64,000 nt of DNA from the NCBI GenBank assembly GCA_027451525.1, contig DAIDJF010000011.1:31259-95258 (forward strand). Reading direction: 5' to 3'. The stretch's first letter is position 1. Each line of letters starts with the position of its first letter. A program made the translations under genes and the position numbers. Below, piece after piece: positions 35,975 to 44,512 of the stretch. The notes below the pieces were generated by a model. That model was not told the DNA's origin. It made no database searches and saw only the letters and a list, made by a program, of their open reading frames with translations. Source of the DNA: Ktedonobacterales bacterium. GTDB taxonomy: Bacteria > Chloroflexota > Ktedonobacteria > Ktedonobacterales > Ktedonobacteraceae.

Positions 35975-36928
35975 CTATTCCTGAACTAACCCTTTACGCC
36001 TCATTTGCTCTAAATCAAACTCTGTTGGGCGTTGTGGGTCAATATTTGCCTGCGCACATGCCCACCCGATCAGCATAAAACCTTGACGCAATCCCTGTAT
36101 AAGTTGCTCACGCTGTCCCGTTGCAACTAAACTCAAACATTCCTGGCGTATTTCTATCGCTTTCTCTTCATCTACCTGCCCGCTATATCCATCAAGAAGT
36201 GCCTGATGTGGTTGAATATCCTCATAGTGCAGGTAATGTGTAGCAGCAATTAAAAATAACCAGTATCCTACCTGGCTCCCCTCAAGCACTGTATCAGCCT
36301 GCTTCCCACTATGCACATGCTCTCCCCGCTCCACTCCTGCAAGTTCCTCTACCTCGTCTGCCAGACGCGCCGTTAAGTAAGCGTGACTCTTCTCCTGCAA
36401 GAGACGCGACGTGTTTGACTGTACACTCATATCGTTATCGCGCAAATAGAGATAGACAGCATACAATTGTCGCATTTTCTTTTCAAACTCCTGCGCAGCA
36501 ACAGCTCGAATACGTTCTTCGGCTATAGGAAATTCTGGCGGTTGGGGAATGGTCGCATGCTGCCCGTATACATCGGCGGGATTAAAAACGCGCTCCGCAC
36601 AATACTCATATGTGTTATCTGGGAGCAGACGGCGATAATAGCAACTATGATAGCCCTCGTGACATGCCGCTCCGCCGTGCTGCACCACACGGATGAGTAG
36701 ACTATTCTCTTCACAATTGATATAGATGGCGCGCACCTCCTGCACATTGCCCGACTGCTCCCCTTTATGCCAGATCGTCCCACGAGAACGACTGAAAAAA
36801 TGCGTATAGCCCGTCTCGCGTGTCCGCTGCAAGGCTTCTTCATTCATAAAGGCAACCATCAGTACCTCATTCGTTGCCTCGTCTTGAATCACTGCGGGAA
36901 CTAATCCCTGGCGATCAAACTTCACCAT
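35975..36928 (-). CDS. hisI: Phosphoribosyl-AMP cyclohydrolase with divergent C-terminal helical domain
   Basis: The N-terminal about 110 residues are the histidine-pathway cyclohydrolase that opens the adenine ring of PR-AMP. They show FDRQGLVPAVIQD, VLMVAFMNEEAL, the metal-site SRSRGTIWHKGEQSGN and HGGAACHEGYHSCYYR. The remaining about 200 residues are helical and do not look like standard HisE (PR-ATP pyrophosphohydrolase). A weak MazG/HisE-like LADEVEELAG is followed by WLFLIAATHYLHYEDI, but the EAAD-type metal motif is not conserved. The total is about 317 residues against roughly 200-230 for normal HisIE. The open frame extends to a TTG at 36964; I use the ATG at 36928, which fits the family N-terminus. 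No other his genes are nearby. Confidence 0.82.
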   Translation of the reverse strand: MVKFDRQGLVPAVIQDEATNEVLMVAFMNEEALQRTRETGYTHFFSRSRGTIWHKGEQSGNVQEVRAIYINCEENSLLIRVVQHGGAACHEGYHSCYYRRLLPDNTYEYCAERVFNPADVYGQHATIPQPPEFPIAEERIRAVAAQEFEKKMRQLYAVYLYLRDNDMSVQSNTSRLLQEKSHAYLTARLADEVEELAGVERGEHVHSGKQADTVLEGSQVGYWLFLIAATHYLHYEDIQPHQALLDGYSGQVDEEKAIEIRQECLSLVATGQREQLIQGLRQGFMLIGWACAQANIDPQRPTEFDLEQMRRKGLVQE

Positions 36929-37108
36929 CGTTTCTATGCCCACTTCTCTCTTTATGTTCAGCAAATGCTTTTCTTCAGCAAAAACCAGTTGTATCGTATC
37001 TTCCCTGAGTGTTTATCCTCTGGTAGCTATATCATATCATATGTATAGCCCATCACTTTTTCGTGCCGCTTGTGACACACTTTGAGCGTAAAGGTTTCAT
37101 GCTCGACG

Positions 37109-38422
37109 CTACACGCGCGCCGATACTGTTCCATCCCTCTCCGCATATTTGTGCCCTATCCATCCCGCTCCTACTACCAGCAAGCATAACAAAGCACCAA
37201 CCAGTAGAGCATCGACAGGTCCGTAAAGGCCCGATAGCCAGCCCATCAATATATAACCTAACGGGAGACTGCCATCAAAAAAGACAACCTGCACACTCAT
37301 CACACGTCCGCTCAGATGGTTCGGGGTAATAATTTGCAACATCGTTAAAGCTTGAGCCGCAAAGGTGATTTCCAGGAAACCAACAGCCGCAATAAGCACA
37401 ATGGAGAGCAAATAGTTGTGTGAAAGTGCAAATGCGACCTCTGCCAGACTATAGACAAGTATAGCAATCAGTACACCCCGCAGCGTTGACGCGCTGTTGT
37501 TCCAGGCCTGCCATATTGTCGCGAGCAAAGCACCAAGCCCAACAGCCGCCGAAAGGATACCAAAGCCGGTTGCGCCGCCATGTAATACCTCAGTCGCAAA
37601 GAGTGGTAGCACAACATTAAAATTTGAGCCGAAGAGCAATACCAGCCCTACCACGAGCAAGATTAATAATACAGATGGCGTCTTCCAGCAATATACCAAT
37701 CCCTCACGCAAACTTTGCCAGATGTTCTGTCGCGGTTTCGCCAACTGAGGCTCCTGCATGTACAACGCATCCTGCTTCATCAGAGCGATACCGAGCAGAA
37801 CTGGCAGAAAACTGAGCGAGTTGAGCAGAAAAAGCATGGTAACACCGCTGGTAGCGATAATAACGCCCCCAAGACTCGGCCCTAGAATATTCGCGAGGGT
37901 CGAAATTGAAGAATTTAAGGCGACTGCATTTGGTAAGTCCTCATGCCCAACCATTTGGGGAATAAAGGCTCGACTCGTTGGCCTTCCCAAACTATTTGTA
38001 ATCCCCAACAATACCGCCAGAGCATACAGATGCCAGAGTTGAAATGTGCCAGTCACAAGCAGAAGCCAGAGGAGAAAAGCTTGAACGGTTGCTATTGCCT
38101 GAGTTATAAATAAGACACGTCTTTTCGGCAAACGATCAGCAAAGACGCCACCAAAAAGCGAAAAGAGCAATATTGGCAACGACTGAAATGCGCCAATCAG
38201 GCCGAGTTGCCAGGGACTATGGGTAAGGGTCAGCACCAGCCAGGCCAGCCCAATATTCTGCATCCAACTCCCTGGTTGTGAGATGAGCTGACCTAGCCAA
38301 TACAAACGATAATTACGATGGCGCAGAGAAGTAAAAGCATACAAAAGGCTTTTCTTGCGCGGCTTGGGCATACTCTCTATTAATTCAGAATGAGCTTGTT
38401 CACGAGTATTTTCGCTACTCAT
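37109..38422 (-). CDS. MFS transporter, MFS_3-type efflux protein
   Basis: A 437-residue major facilitator protein with about twelve membrane segments. After a 30-residue cytosolic tail it shows FTSLRHRNYRLYWLGQLIS and a full motif A in the 2-3 loop (GGVFADRLPKRRVLF). ITNSLGRPTSRAFIPQMV follows, all typical of the enterobactin-exporter-like group. The substrate is unknown. The ATG has AGAGGT upstream. The gene is monocistronic: the gap to hisI is about 140 bp, and upstream lies a 460-bp intergenic region. Confidence 0.9.
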   Translation of the reverse strand: MSSENTREQAHSELIESMPKPRKKSLLYAFTSLRHRNYRLYWLGQLISQPGSWMQNIGLAWLVLTLTHSPWQLGLIGAFQSLPILLFSLFGGVFADRLPKRRVLFITQAIATVQAFLLWLLLVTGTFQLWHLYALAVLLGITNSLGRPTSRAFIPQMVGHEDLPNAVALNSSISTLANILGPSLGGVIIATSGVTMLFLLNSLSFLPVLLGIALMKQDALYMQEPQLAKPRQNIWQSLREGLVYCWKTPSVLLILLVVGLVLLFGSNFNVVLPLFATEVLHGGATGFGILSAAVGLGALLATIWQAWNNSASTLRGVLIAILVYSLAEVAFALSHNYLLSIVLIAAVGFLEITFAAQALTMLQIITPNHLSGRVMSVQVVFFDGSLPLGYILMGWLSGLYGPVDALLVGALLCLLVVGAGWIGHKYAERDGTVSARV

Positions 38423-38886
38423 ATTACCTCTCTATTTCTTGCCTGTGACCTCTTGACCTTCCCTCAGGGACAAGGTTGTACGCTTGGTAGTGGAAAGACA
38501 AACAACAAGGTTTAGCCGCTACGTTCACTAGCGGAGACACGCTTCCGCCTCCTTTTATCACGGCGTTATCCAATCTGACACTCAATGAGTTATCACCAGC
38601 ACAACAGCGTTTCTTGCACGCACTGATTAAAGAAAACATTGGAGACAAACATACCCGTTAAGCCCCTATAACCATAGATTTATATCACTAGCTTTTTTCC
38701 CTCTTCTTTGCATCTGTCTTTCCTGCTTGCTACATGCAGTTTTTTCAGTATCTCTCTCAAAAATGTAGCAAATTCCTTTTCTCTTTCGTTAAAATCTTTG
38801 AGAGGCTATGCAAGTAATAAATTTTTTTACGTTTACTAGTATGGTAAGCTCTTTTCTTGTCTTATCGTAGTACAAAGGAGGTTTTC
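38423..38886. other. Intergenic region with a possible gene remnant
   Basis: This 464-bp gap has no intact gene. On the plus strand 38491-38661 is open for 57 codons after an in-frame TAG, ends in TAA, and has no ATG, GTG or TTG start. Its end reads protein-like (SPAQQRFLHALIKENIGD). This may be the tail of a decayed gene. The last 180 bp are AT-rich and should carry the promoter of the second small HTH gene. The TCAG repeats seen upstream of its paralogue are not present here. Confidence 0.35.
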
Positions 38887-39099
38887 ATGACACAATCATC
38901 TTCTGACGAATTATTGACCGTGGGCGAGGTTGCACGCCGCTTGCGCGTGGATACGACTACTGTGCGCCGCTGGATCTCACAGGGACTACTTGAGGCGGTT
39001 ACCCTACCACATATCGGCAAACGGCAGAGCTATCGCGTGCGTAGCGCAACCCTCGATACGCTTCTGCAAAACACCAAATCGCTGACGCCAGAGGCATAA
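38887..39099 (+). CDS. Small excisionase-family helix-turn-helix protein (paralogue 2)
   Basis: A 70-residue MerR-like winged HTH protein, clearly homologous to the one at 34914. Shared segments include DELLTV, TTVRRWI and LPHIGKRQ, with about 70% identity by eye over 55 residues. Differences cluster in the recognition helix flank and the wing. The ATG at 38887 has AAAGGAGG six bases upstream, an almost ideal ribosome binding site. It is followed by a 13-bp perfect hairpin and converges with a methyltransferase gene. The role is unknown; DNA binding is inferred from the fold. Confidence 0.82.
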   Translation: MTQSSSDELLTVGEVARRLRVDTTTVRRWISQGLLEAVTLPHIGKRQSYRVRSATLDTLLQNTKSLTPEA

Positions 39100-39116
39100 A
39101 TTCTGGCACACGTTCA

Positions 39117-39163
39117 AGTGCAAGGAAGACTATCTCGCATCTATATCATATCTTCCTTGCACT
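39117..39163. terminator. Hairpin between small HTH gene 2 and the methyltransferase
   Basis: AGTGCAAGGAAGA (39117-39129) and TCTTCCTTGCACT (39151-39163) form a perfect 13-bp stem between two convergent stop codons. There is no T run, but position and symmetry suggest a bidirectional transcription end. Confidence 0.55.
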
Positions 39164-39178
39164 CCAACAATCATACGA

Positions 39179-39793
39179 CTATTTTTTCCCTATAACCGCG
39201 ACTGTCGCAAATTGCCGCGAGGCTGGCCCCTGTTCGAGCGTCACACTCCTAAAACCTACCTGCCTCATTCTGGGTATCACCTGCTCTTGCAGAATCAGCG
39301 GAATCGTTCTATCTTGAGAGTCAGTTTCACCGGGCGAGAGTGTCAATATTGCCATACCATCTGGTTTAAGTACCCGATACATTTCGCGCACACTTTCGAG
39401 AGAGTTCCACCAGAAATAGAGCGTATGAATGCTCCAGAGCTTATCAAACTGCTGATCGGCAAAAGGGAGGGCCGCCACATCGCCCTGCATCAGTTTGACT
39501 TTCCCTGACTTGACGGCATGTGCGTTGCGTCGCTTAGCGGCACGTACCATTGTTGCCGATAGATCAAGCCCCATGACCTGCCCATCAGTCACTTGAGCAG
39601 CGGCAAGCTCAATCGCCTTACCAGCCCCAAAACCGATCTCTAGTAGCATATCTCCTGGCTTGATAGCAAGCATCTCAATAGTCCACAGCGTTTCAGGTAC
39701 ATGTTGCACCACCATCCGTTCGCCAACAATGCGCCCCATCGGTCCCTTTGGACAACTATTTTGCCCAGTAAATAATAGCTCTACCAGCTTCAC
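39179..39793 (-). CDS. Class I SAM-dependent methyltransferase
   Basis: A 204-residue methyltransferase. Motif I (LLEIGFGAGKAIELA) is near residue 50, the acidic residue binding the SAM ribose lies in VMGLDLSATM near 73, and motif II/III are GDVAALPFAD and KPDGMAILTLSP. It resembles UbiE/Methyltransf_11 enzymes acting on small molecules. The substrate is unknown. The start is GTG; GAGAGGGG lies upstream at a somewhat long distance, so the start is less certain than the family. Confidence 0.88.
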   Translation of the reverse strand: MKLVELLFTGQNSCPKGPMGRIVGERMVVQHVPETLWTIEMLAIKPGDMLLEIGFGAGKAIELAAAQVTDGQVMGLDLSATMVRAAKRRNAHAVKSGKVKLMQGDVAALPFADQQFDKLWSIHTLYFWWNSLESVREMYRVLKPDGMAILTLSPGETDSQDRTIPLILQEQVIPRMRQVGFRSVTLEQGPASRQFATVAVIGKK

Positions 39794-39891
39794 GAAAGTA
39801 ACGCCCCTCTCTTTTTCACTCGTCTTTTACCCCATCCCATAATCAGACGAACACATTCTTATTCTCCGTGAGCGTTCTCTAAAAGGAAGCA

Positions 39892-41187
39892 TCAAGAACG
39901 GAAGATGGCTGCAATATCCTCCGCCCATACGAGCAATTGCTCATCTTGCATGACTGCACCCACAAGTTGCAACCCCAGAGGCAAACCAGCCGCGCTAAAG
40001 CCAGCAGGAAGCGTAATTGCGGGCATCCCAACATATGTCCAGGGCAGGTTCATCAGTGGGCTACCAGTTGTCTCAATACCCAGAGGTGCTACACCCACTG
40101 CCGCCGGCGCTATCCAGGCATCAATCTCGTGCAATTGCATGAGCATCTCTAGCACGTCGCGCATATTGGCGCGTTCATGTCGTAAGCACTCGCACTCTTC
40201 ATCACTCACTGACTGGCCCTCGCGAATAGTAGCAGCAGTGCGAGGTCGATATAACTGTTCATACTGGGCAAACCAGAGTGCATGAGCACGAGCCATCTCA
40301 GCAGCCATGAGACGTGTATGGCGAGCGTTCATCTGCTCAATATCCTGCAAAGCAGTTACACGTCGAATACCATAGCCAGCCGCTTGTAACTGTCTGACCT
40401 GCCGCTCAAAAGCTTGTAGTGCTTCATCAGAGGTTTGTGCAAGATAGGCACCTTCCGGTACAGCTAGCACAGGCCTGCGACTGCTGGTCACGTCACGCCA
40501 GTTTTGGCACAGGAGAGGAGCAACGAGAGATAATCCGGCCACATCTTGCGTAAATAGACCAACAGTATCAAATGACTCCGCGCAAGCAATGATACCCTCA
40601 GTGGCAATACGGCCATAGCTTGGTTTCCAGCCCACAATCCCACAAAAGGCCGCGGGGCGAATAGTAGAACCAATGGTTTGCGTGCCCAGTGCCAACGGAC
40701 AGAAGCCAGCAGCAACCGCCGCCGCTGAACCGCTACTGGAACCCCCAGGAGTATGAGCGAGCTTGTGGGGATTGCGCGTTGGTCCAGGCTCGAAGTAAGC
40801 AAACTCGGTCGTGACTGTTTTTCCCAATACCAGTGCACCGGCTTTACGCAATGCAGTAACACATGCTGCTTCTGGACCGGCAAATAGAGATGCAGGCAGG
40901 TGTGAACCAGCGTGTGTCGCAAAACCAGCGACTGCGAAAATATCTTTCACCCCCACCAATACCCCATAAAGAGGGGGACGTTGCTCTGCAACAGGATAGC
41001 GTTCTGCTAAAGCAGTCGCTTCTCGTAACAAACGTTCACGGCGCGTAGGCTCAGGGAGCAATGCCTGCACAGAGATGTCAGCTTCATCTAGATACATGCA
41101 CGTTTCATCAATCAAGTCTATCAGATCACGTTGCCCAGAGCGCAACGCAATGCTCGTCTCCAAAAGCGGCAATGAGCGCAAAAACAT
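39892..41187 (-). CDS. Amidase signature family enzyme
   Basis: A 431-residue amidase with the full Ser-cisSer-Lys triad visible: Lys81 in VGVKDIFAV, the cis-Ser in PGGSSSGSAAAVAAG near 152, and the nucleophile Ser174 in GTQTIGSTIRPAA. Family members hydrolyse aliphatic or aromatic amides, or act as GatA in Gln-tRNA formation. The absence of gatB/gatC nearby and the sequence MNLPWTYVGMPAITLPAG favour a catabolic amidase. The ATG has AGGAGG about six bases upstream. It follows the stand-alone receiver gene by 42 bp on the same strand. Confidence 0.9.
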   Translation of the reverse strand: MFLRSLPLLETSIALRSGQRDLIDLIDETCMYLDEADISVQALLPEPTRRERLLREATALAERYPVAEQRPPLYGVLVGVKDIFAVAGFATHAGSHLPASLFAGPEAACVTALRKAGALVLGKTVTTEFAYFEPGPTRNPHKLAHTPGGSSSGSAAAVAAGFCPLALGTQTIGSTIRPAAFCGIVGWKPSYGRIATEGIIACAESFDTVGLFTQDVAGLSLVAPLLCQNWRDVTSSRRPVLAVPEGAYLAQTSDEALQAFERQVRQLQAAGYGIRRVTALQDIEQMNARHTRLMAAEMARAHALWFAQYEQLYRPRTAATIREGQSVSDEECECLRHERANMRDVLEMLMQLHEIDAWIAPAAVGVAPLGIETTGSPLMNLPWTYVGMPAITLPAGFSAAGLPLGLQLVGAVMQDEQLLVWAEDIAAIFRS

Positions 41188-41229
41188 AGAATCCTCCTCT
41201 ATCCTTCAGAGAGACCTCAGCATGCGACA

Positions 41230-41661
41230 TTATTTGACAGGTGCATTTAATGCTTTTGTAATGGCAGTTGTCAATGTTTCCAGCTTAAACGGTTTTTCGA
41301 CAAAGCTTGCATGAGGAACGAGGTTCATTGCGTGGCTGATTTCTTGACGCGAGGCAGCAGTGCAGAGTACAAGGGGCATATAGCGAGTACGTGGATGGGA
41401 GAGCAAATAATGAATGACCTCCATGCCAGTAATATCGGGCAAATGGAGATCAAGAATCAAAAGGTCAATCGGCAAATGCGCAGGCACAATAAGCTCATCA
41501 GTATGTGCAATATCTTTATCCCGTATTTTGAACGGTAATAGAGCCTGCAGGCACTCTAATGGATGCTCATAAATTGTTACTTGATGGCCCGTATATTGCA
41601 ACATGGTTGCGCTTAAACGTGCAATGCGAGCATTATCTTCAAGCAGACCGACATGTACCAT
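41230..41661 (-). CDS. Stand-alone response-regulator receiver protein
   Basis: A 143-residue single-domain receiver. The acidic pair is at residues 8-9 (LLEDNA), the phospho-acceptor is Asp71 in LLILDLHLPD, the conserved Thr is near 101 (VLCTAAS), and the Lys lies in FVEKPF. There is no output domain, so it probably signals by protein contact or within a phosphorelay. An unusual loop of about 20 residues (FKIRDKDIAHTDELIVPAHL) precedes the phospho-acceptor strand. The ATG has AAGGA five bases upstream. The next gene downstream on the strand is an amidase; no kinase is adjacent. Confidence 0.88.
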   Translation of the reverse strand: MVHVGLLEDNARIARLSATMLQYTGHQVTIYEHPLECLQALLPFKIRDKDIAHTDELIVPAHLPIDLLILDLHLPDITGMEVIHYLLSHPRTRYMPLVLCTAASRQEISHAMNLVPHASFVEKPFKLETLTTAITKALNAPVK

Positions 41662-41845
41662 ACTATTCCTTACTTTGAGTAGTTGCTTGTTTCATAAATT
41701 TTAATGTTTCTATATACAACCTGTCAAGTCTCTTCCTCTTTTTTAACCTAAAGTGGCTAATCTCATCATTATCATAACCCTCGACGAGAGAGAAGAGATG
41801 CTGTACAATCAGAATGGCATCATCTATTTTAATGAGAGAGAACAC

Positions 41846-42313
41846 ATGGAACAACATATCAATCACGATGAATCTATTCGCAGGCCCCCACTCAGCGTCG
41901 TACGCTTTGGCATGGGTAAGGAAATACACCTGTATCCTCAGGAAATAGTTGTTACAGGGCAAGAAGACAATCAAGAGCTATGCATACGACTGGAGATCAT
42001 CAAACGGCTCATCCTGACACCGGGTGACCCCAATCCTAGCAAACTCGTGTTAATGGCAGACCTGGACGACGACACAACGATTATTATGGCTGAAGGAATG
42101 AGCAATGCACGCGATTTTCGCGCCATGATCCCTCGCATTCTCGAACTTCAACCCGCGATAGAACTTGACCCGCCCGACATGGCAGAACAACTCCGTCAAG
42201 CACTTAACACGCGCCGCGCCTGGAGCCTGACCTGTTATGGGACGTTCCTCCTGGTCTGCGTGATACTGTATCTTCTCTATCTTGTCGTTGCCTACATTGG
42301 TGCGCATCACTAG
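41846..42313 (+). CDS. Hypothetical protein with one C-terminal membrane helix
   Basis: I do not recognise this family. The protein (about 155 residues from this start) has a mixed alpha/beta cytosolic part with FGMGKEIHLYPQEIVVTG and a Leu/Asp-rich core, which looks vaguely like a PH-like barrel. A single helix (CYGTFLLVCVILYLLYLVVAYI) follows at the very C-terminus, as in tail-anchored proteins. In-frame starts exist at 41753 (GTG), 41798 and 41846. A TACAAT at 41801-41806 could be a -10 box, which would make 41846 the first usable start, but the choice is uncertain. The MBL-fold hydrolase starts 25 bp downstream, so both are probably co-transcribed. Confidence 0.6.
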   Translation: MEQHINHDESIRRPPLSVVRFGMGKEIHLYPQEIVVTGQEDNQELCIRLEIIKRLILTPGDPNPSKLVLMADLDDDTTIIMAEGMSNARDFRAMIPRILELQPAIELDPPDMAEQLRQALNTRRAWSLTCYGTFLLVCVILYLLYLVVAYIGAHH

Positions 42314-42338
42314 TCAAAATACAATAGGAGTATATCAC

Positions 42339-43259
42339 ATGTCTCAACAAAACACGCTATGGAGTGTTCCAGAGCATAGTGGCGACCCACGTGTGCGTGT
42401 CTTTCGCTGCCTCTTTGCGCCTCCCGATGAGAGCGAAAGCATGGAGGTCGATGCATATGCAGTCATTACTGATCGCTTCGTTGCGCTGTTGGACACCTTG
42501 CTCTGCCCTGAAGACATGGCCTTTGTTATAGAACAACTACACGATGTCTTACCAGGGCGGCAACTTCTAGTCATTAACAGCCACGCAGACTGGGACCATG
42601 CCTGGGGCAATTGTTATTTTCGCCAGCATGGACAGGCCACCGTCCCTATTATCGCGCATAGCCACTGTTTCACACGCCTGAACTCACCAGAAGCGCAAGT
42701 CGAATTGCATGAATATCAGCAGCAATATACAGTCTTCCCGAACGTTGTCCTGACACCACCAACAATTACTTTCACTCAAGGCTTAACGCTGCATGGTGGT
42801 GACCTGACGCTCGAACTCTTACCCGCTCCCGGTCACCATGCTGATCATATCGCTGCCTGGATTCCTGAACTGCAACTTCTGCTCGCCTTCGACGCAGTAG
42901 AACGCCCCATACCCATTATTGGCGATAAAAATGGCGTACTCCCTATGCGCGATACCCTTGAACGTTTTCTGAACCTGCACCCTCAACGCGTGCTCTGCTC
43001 ACATGGCAACACGACAACAGTCACAATGGTGGAACAAAATCTGGCCTATCTACGCAACCTTGAACAGCATTGCCAGCTTGCTCTGCATCAGCAGACACCG
43101 ACTGAAGAAGAGATCAAACATGGAGCAGCACTCATCAATTACCCTTTTCAGGAAGTGATCGCCAGTATGCCCGATCCTAAAGAGGATCCCTTCTACACAG
43201 GTGTACACGATCATAATATCGCCTGCATGCTGCAATTTTTGATGAGCCAGACAGCATAG
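42339..43259 (+). CDS. MBL-fold metallo-hydrolase
   Basis: A 306-residue metallo-beta-lactamase-fold hydrolase. The metal-binding motif reads SHADWDHAWG (His82, Asp86, His87), with a further His in PAPGHHADHIAAW, an Asp in LLLAFDAVERP, and a final His in LCSHGN. The first motif is HADWDH rather than HxHxDH, one substitution common in glyoxalase II- and cyclase-like subgroups. The substrate is unknown. An ATG behind AGGAG (eight bases) is chosen over an earlier in-frame start at 42282 that overlaps the upstream gene. The stop codon abuts that of the convergent propeller-protein gene with no gap. Confidence 0.88.
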   Translation: MSQQNTLWSVPEHSGDPRVRVFRCLFAPPDESESMEVDAYAVITDRFVALLDTLLCPEDMAFVIEQLHDVLPGRQLLVINSHADWDHAWGNCYFRQHGQATVPIIAHSHCFTRLNSPEAQVELHEYQQQYTVFPNVVLTPPTITFTQGLTLHGGDLTLELLPAPGHHADHIAAWIPELQLLLAFDAVERPIPIIGDKNGVLPMRDTLERFLNLHPQRVLCSHGNTTTVTMVEQNLAYLRNLEQHCQLALHQQTPTEEEIKHGAALINYPFQEVIASMPDPKEDPFYTGVHDHNIACMLQFLMSQTA

Positions 43260-44450
43260 TTATGACGGCTTCTGCGCAGGCGTCTCAGTCACGCTTGTAG
43301 TCGATTGACGCTTGCGCTGCCTGTTCCGTCTGCCAATGGTAAACTGATAGAGCACGACAAAGAGCAACACAATAACGAGCAGCGGCAGTAAATGCGAAAT
43401 ATTAAAGCCGCCACTACTCCCAGGGAAAACATACACGCCCTGAGTCTCCGCTGCGTACAATTGCGTGTACCCTGTCGCTCCTAGCGTTAACGCATACACA
43501 GCACCGTCACGCGGCAAACCTGTCGCGATACCCGCCCAATCAACGCCACTATTATCGCTGCGAAACGCGCCCACTGAAGTTCCCGCATAGATTGTTGTTA
43601 CATTACTGCTACGGAAATCAAGCAGCAAAGTGAAAATTTCGGCTCCCGTAAGAGCCTGATTGTTGGTAGTCCAATGGAGACCATTGTCAGACGAAAAATA
43701 GACGCCTATCGTTGTACCAGCATACAGCAAGCCTTTTGTCCCCCCGCTCGCGGCTGCGGGCACAACCGTAAAAATTGGGCCAGCAGGCAGACCTGTGTTT
43801 GCCGCCTGCCAGTTTGAGCCTTGCGCATCAGCACGATATACTCCCACCGAAGTCGCTGCCCAGAGGAGATGTGATATAGGATCGAGGGCCAGATTCTCAA
43901 TCACAGCGTTTGAAGGCAAACCATTACGCTGCTGTGTCCAGTGCGTTCCGTCATCCTGGCTCATCCATACACCATGCTGCGCCGTTCCTACATAGACAAC
44001 CTGCGGAGCATTCACGTCAAAGGCCAATGCGGTATAACTATCGGCAGGCAGTGAACTGCTAGCGGCACTCCACTGTTGTGCGCCATTGGTACTGATAAAC
44101 AAGCCCTGCGATGTTGCCGCATACAGTTTTTTATTAGGAATATCAAAAGACAGCGCGTGAATAGCCGCCAACGTTGGCAGACCTGCACTTTCTTGCGTCC
44201 AGTGTTGTCCACCATCTATTGAGACATAGACGCCTTGCGTTGCAGAGCCTGCATAAAGATGCTGAGGATTATTCGTATCTACGGTAAATGTAAGTATATG
44301 CTGCTGAAAATTTGTACTTTGCCACGTTCCGCCACCCAATAGCCCCGTATTTGGAGCACAAGCAGCAAACAAGAAGGTCAGCAGCAAAAATAGACCTGCT
44401 GTACGTATTGTAAAAACACGCTTCCAAGGGATAGACCGATGTGTTGACAT
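43260..44450 (-). CDS. Lipoprotein beta-propeller of BNR/Ycf48-like repeats with C-terminal helix
   Basis: A 396-residue surface protein. The N-terminus has a basic region and a hydrophobic stretch ending LFAAC, a lipoprotein signal with Cys31 as the lipidation site. About seven repeats follow, each with a strand pair such as YAGSATQGVYVSIDGGQHW, VYVGTAQHGVWMSQDDGTHW and YAGTTIGVYFSSDNGLHW. These Asp-box-like repeats are typical of BNR/photosystem-assembly-factor-like propellers. A second hydrophobic helix (LLPLLVIVLLFVVLYQF) with a strongly basic tail ends the protein. Double anchoring by lipid and helix is unusual. Function is unknown; ligand binding at the cell surface is inferred. Confidence 0.8.
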   Translation of the reverse strand: MSTHRSIPWKRVFTIRTAGLFLLLTFLFAACAPNTGLLGGGTWQSTNFQQHILTFTVDTNNPQHLYAGSATQGVYVSIDGGQHWTQESAGLPTLAAIHALSFDIPNKKLYAATSQGLFISTNGAQQWSAASSSLPADSYTALAFDVNAPQVVYVGTAQHGVWMSQDDGTHWTQQRNGLPSNAVIENLALDPISHLLWAATSVGVYRADAQGSNWQAANTGLPAGPIFTVVPAAASGGTKGLLYAGTTIGVYFSSDNGLHWTTNNQALTGAEIFTLLLDFRSSNVTTIYAGTSVGAFRSDNSGVDWAGIATGLPRDGAVYALTLGATGYTQLYAAETQGVYVFPGSSGGFNISHLLPLLVIVLLFVVLYQFTIGRRNRQRKRQSTTSVTETPAQKPS

Positions 44451-44512
44451 AAAATATCCGCACTCTCACCTAATGGTTCTGTCTCTATTCTTCTCACACA
44501 CGCCCTATCAGC

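Noticed and set aside
38424..38648. Minus-strand open frame of 74 codons beside the MFS gene
   Set aside because: It has no ribosome binding site and Cys/Ser-rich random-looking sequence; the opposite strand looks more protein-like, and neither is convincing.
34914..39099. Prophage or integrative element suggested by excisionase-like proteins
   Set aside because: No integrase, transposase, attachment-site repeat or phage gene is present, and the neighbours are housekeeping genes.
41663..41974. Open frame of 103 codons on the minus strand
   Set aside because: It runs opposite the start region of the unknown tail-anchored protein, has no ribosome binding site and an irregular composition.
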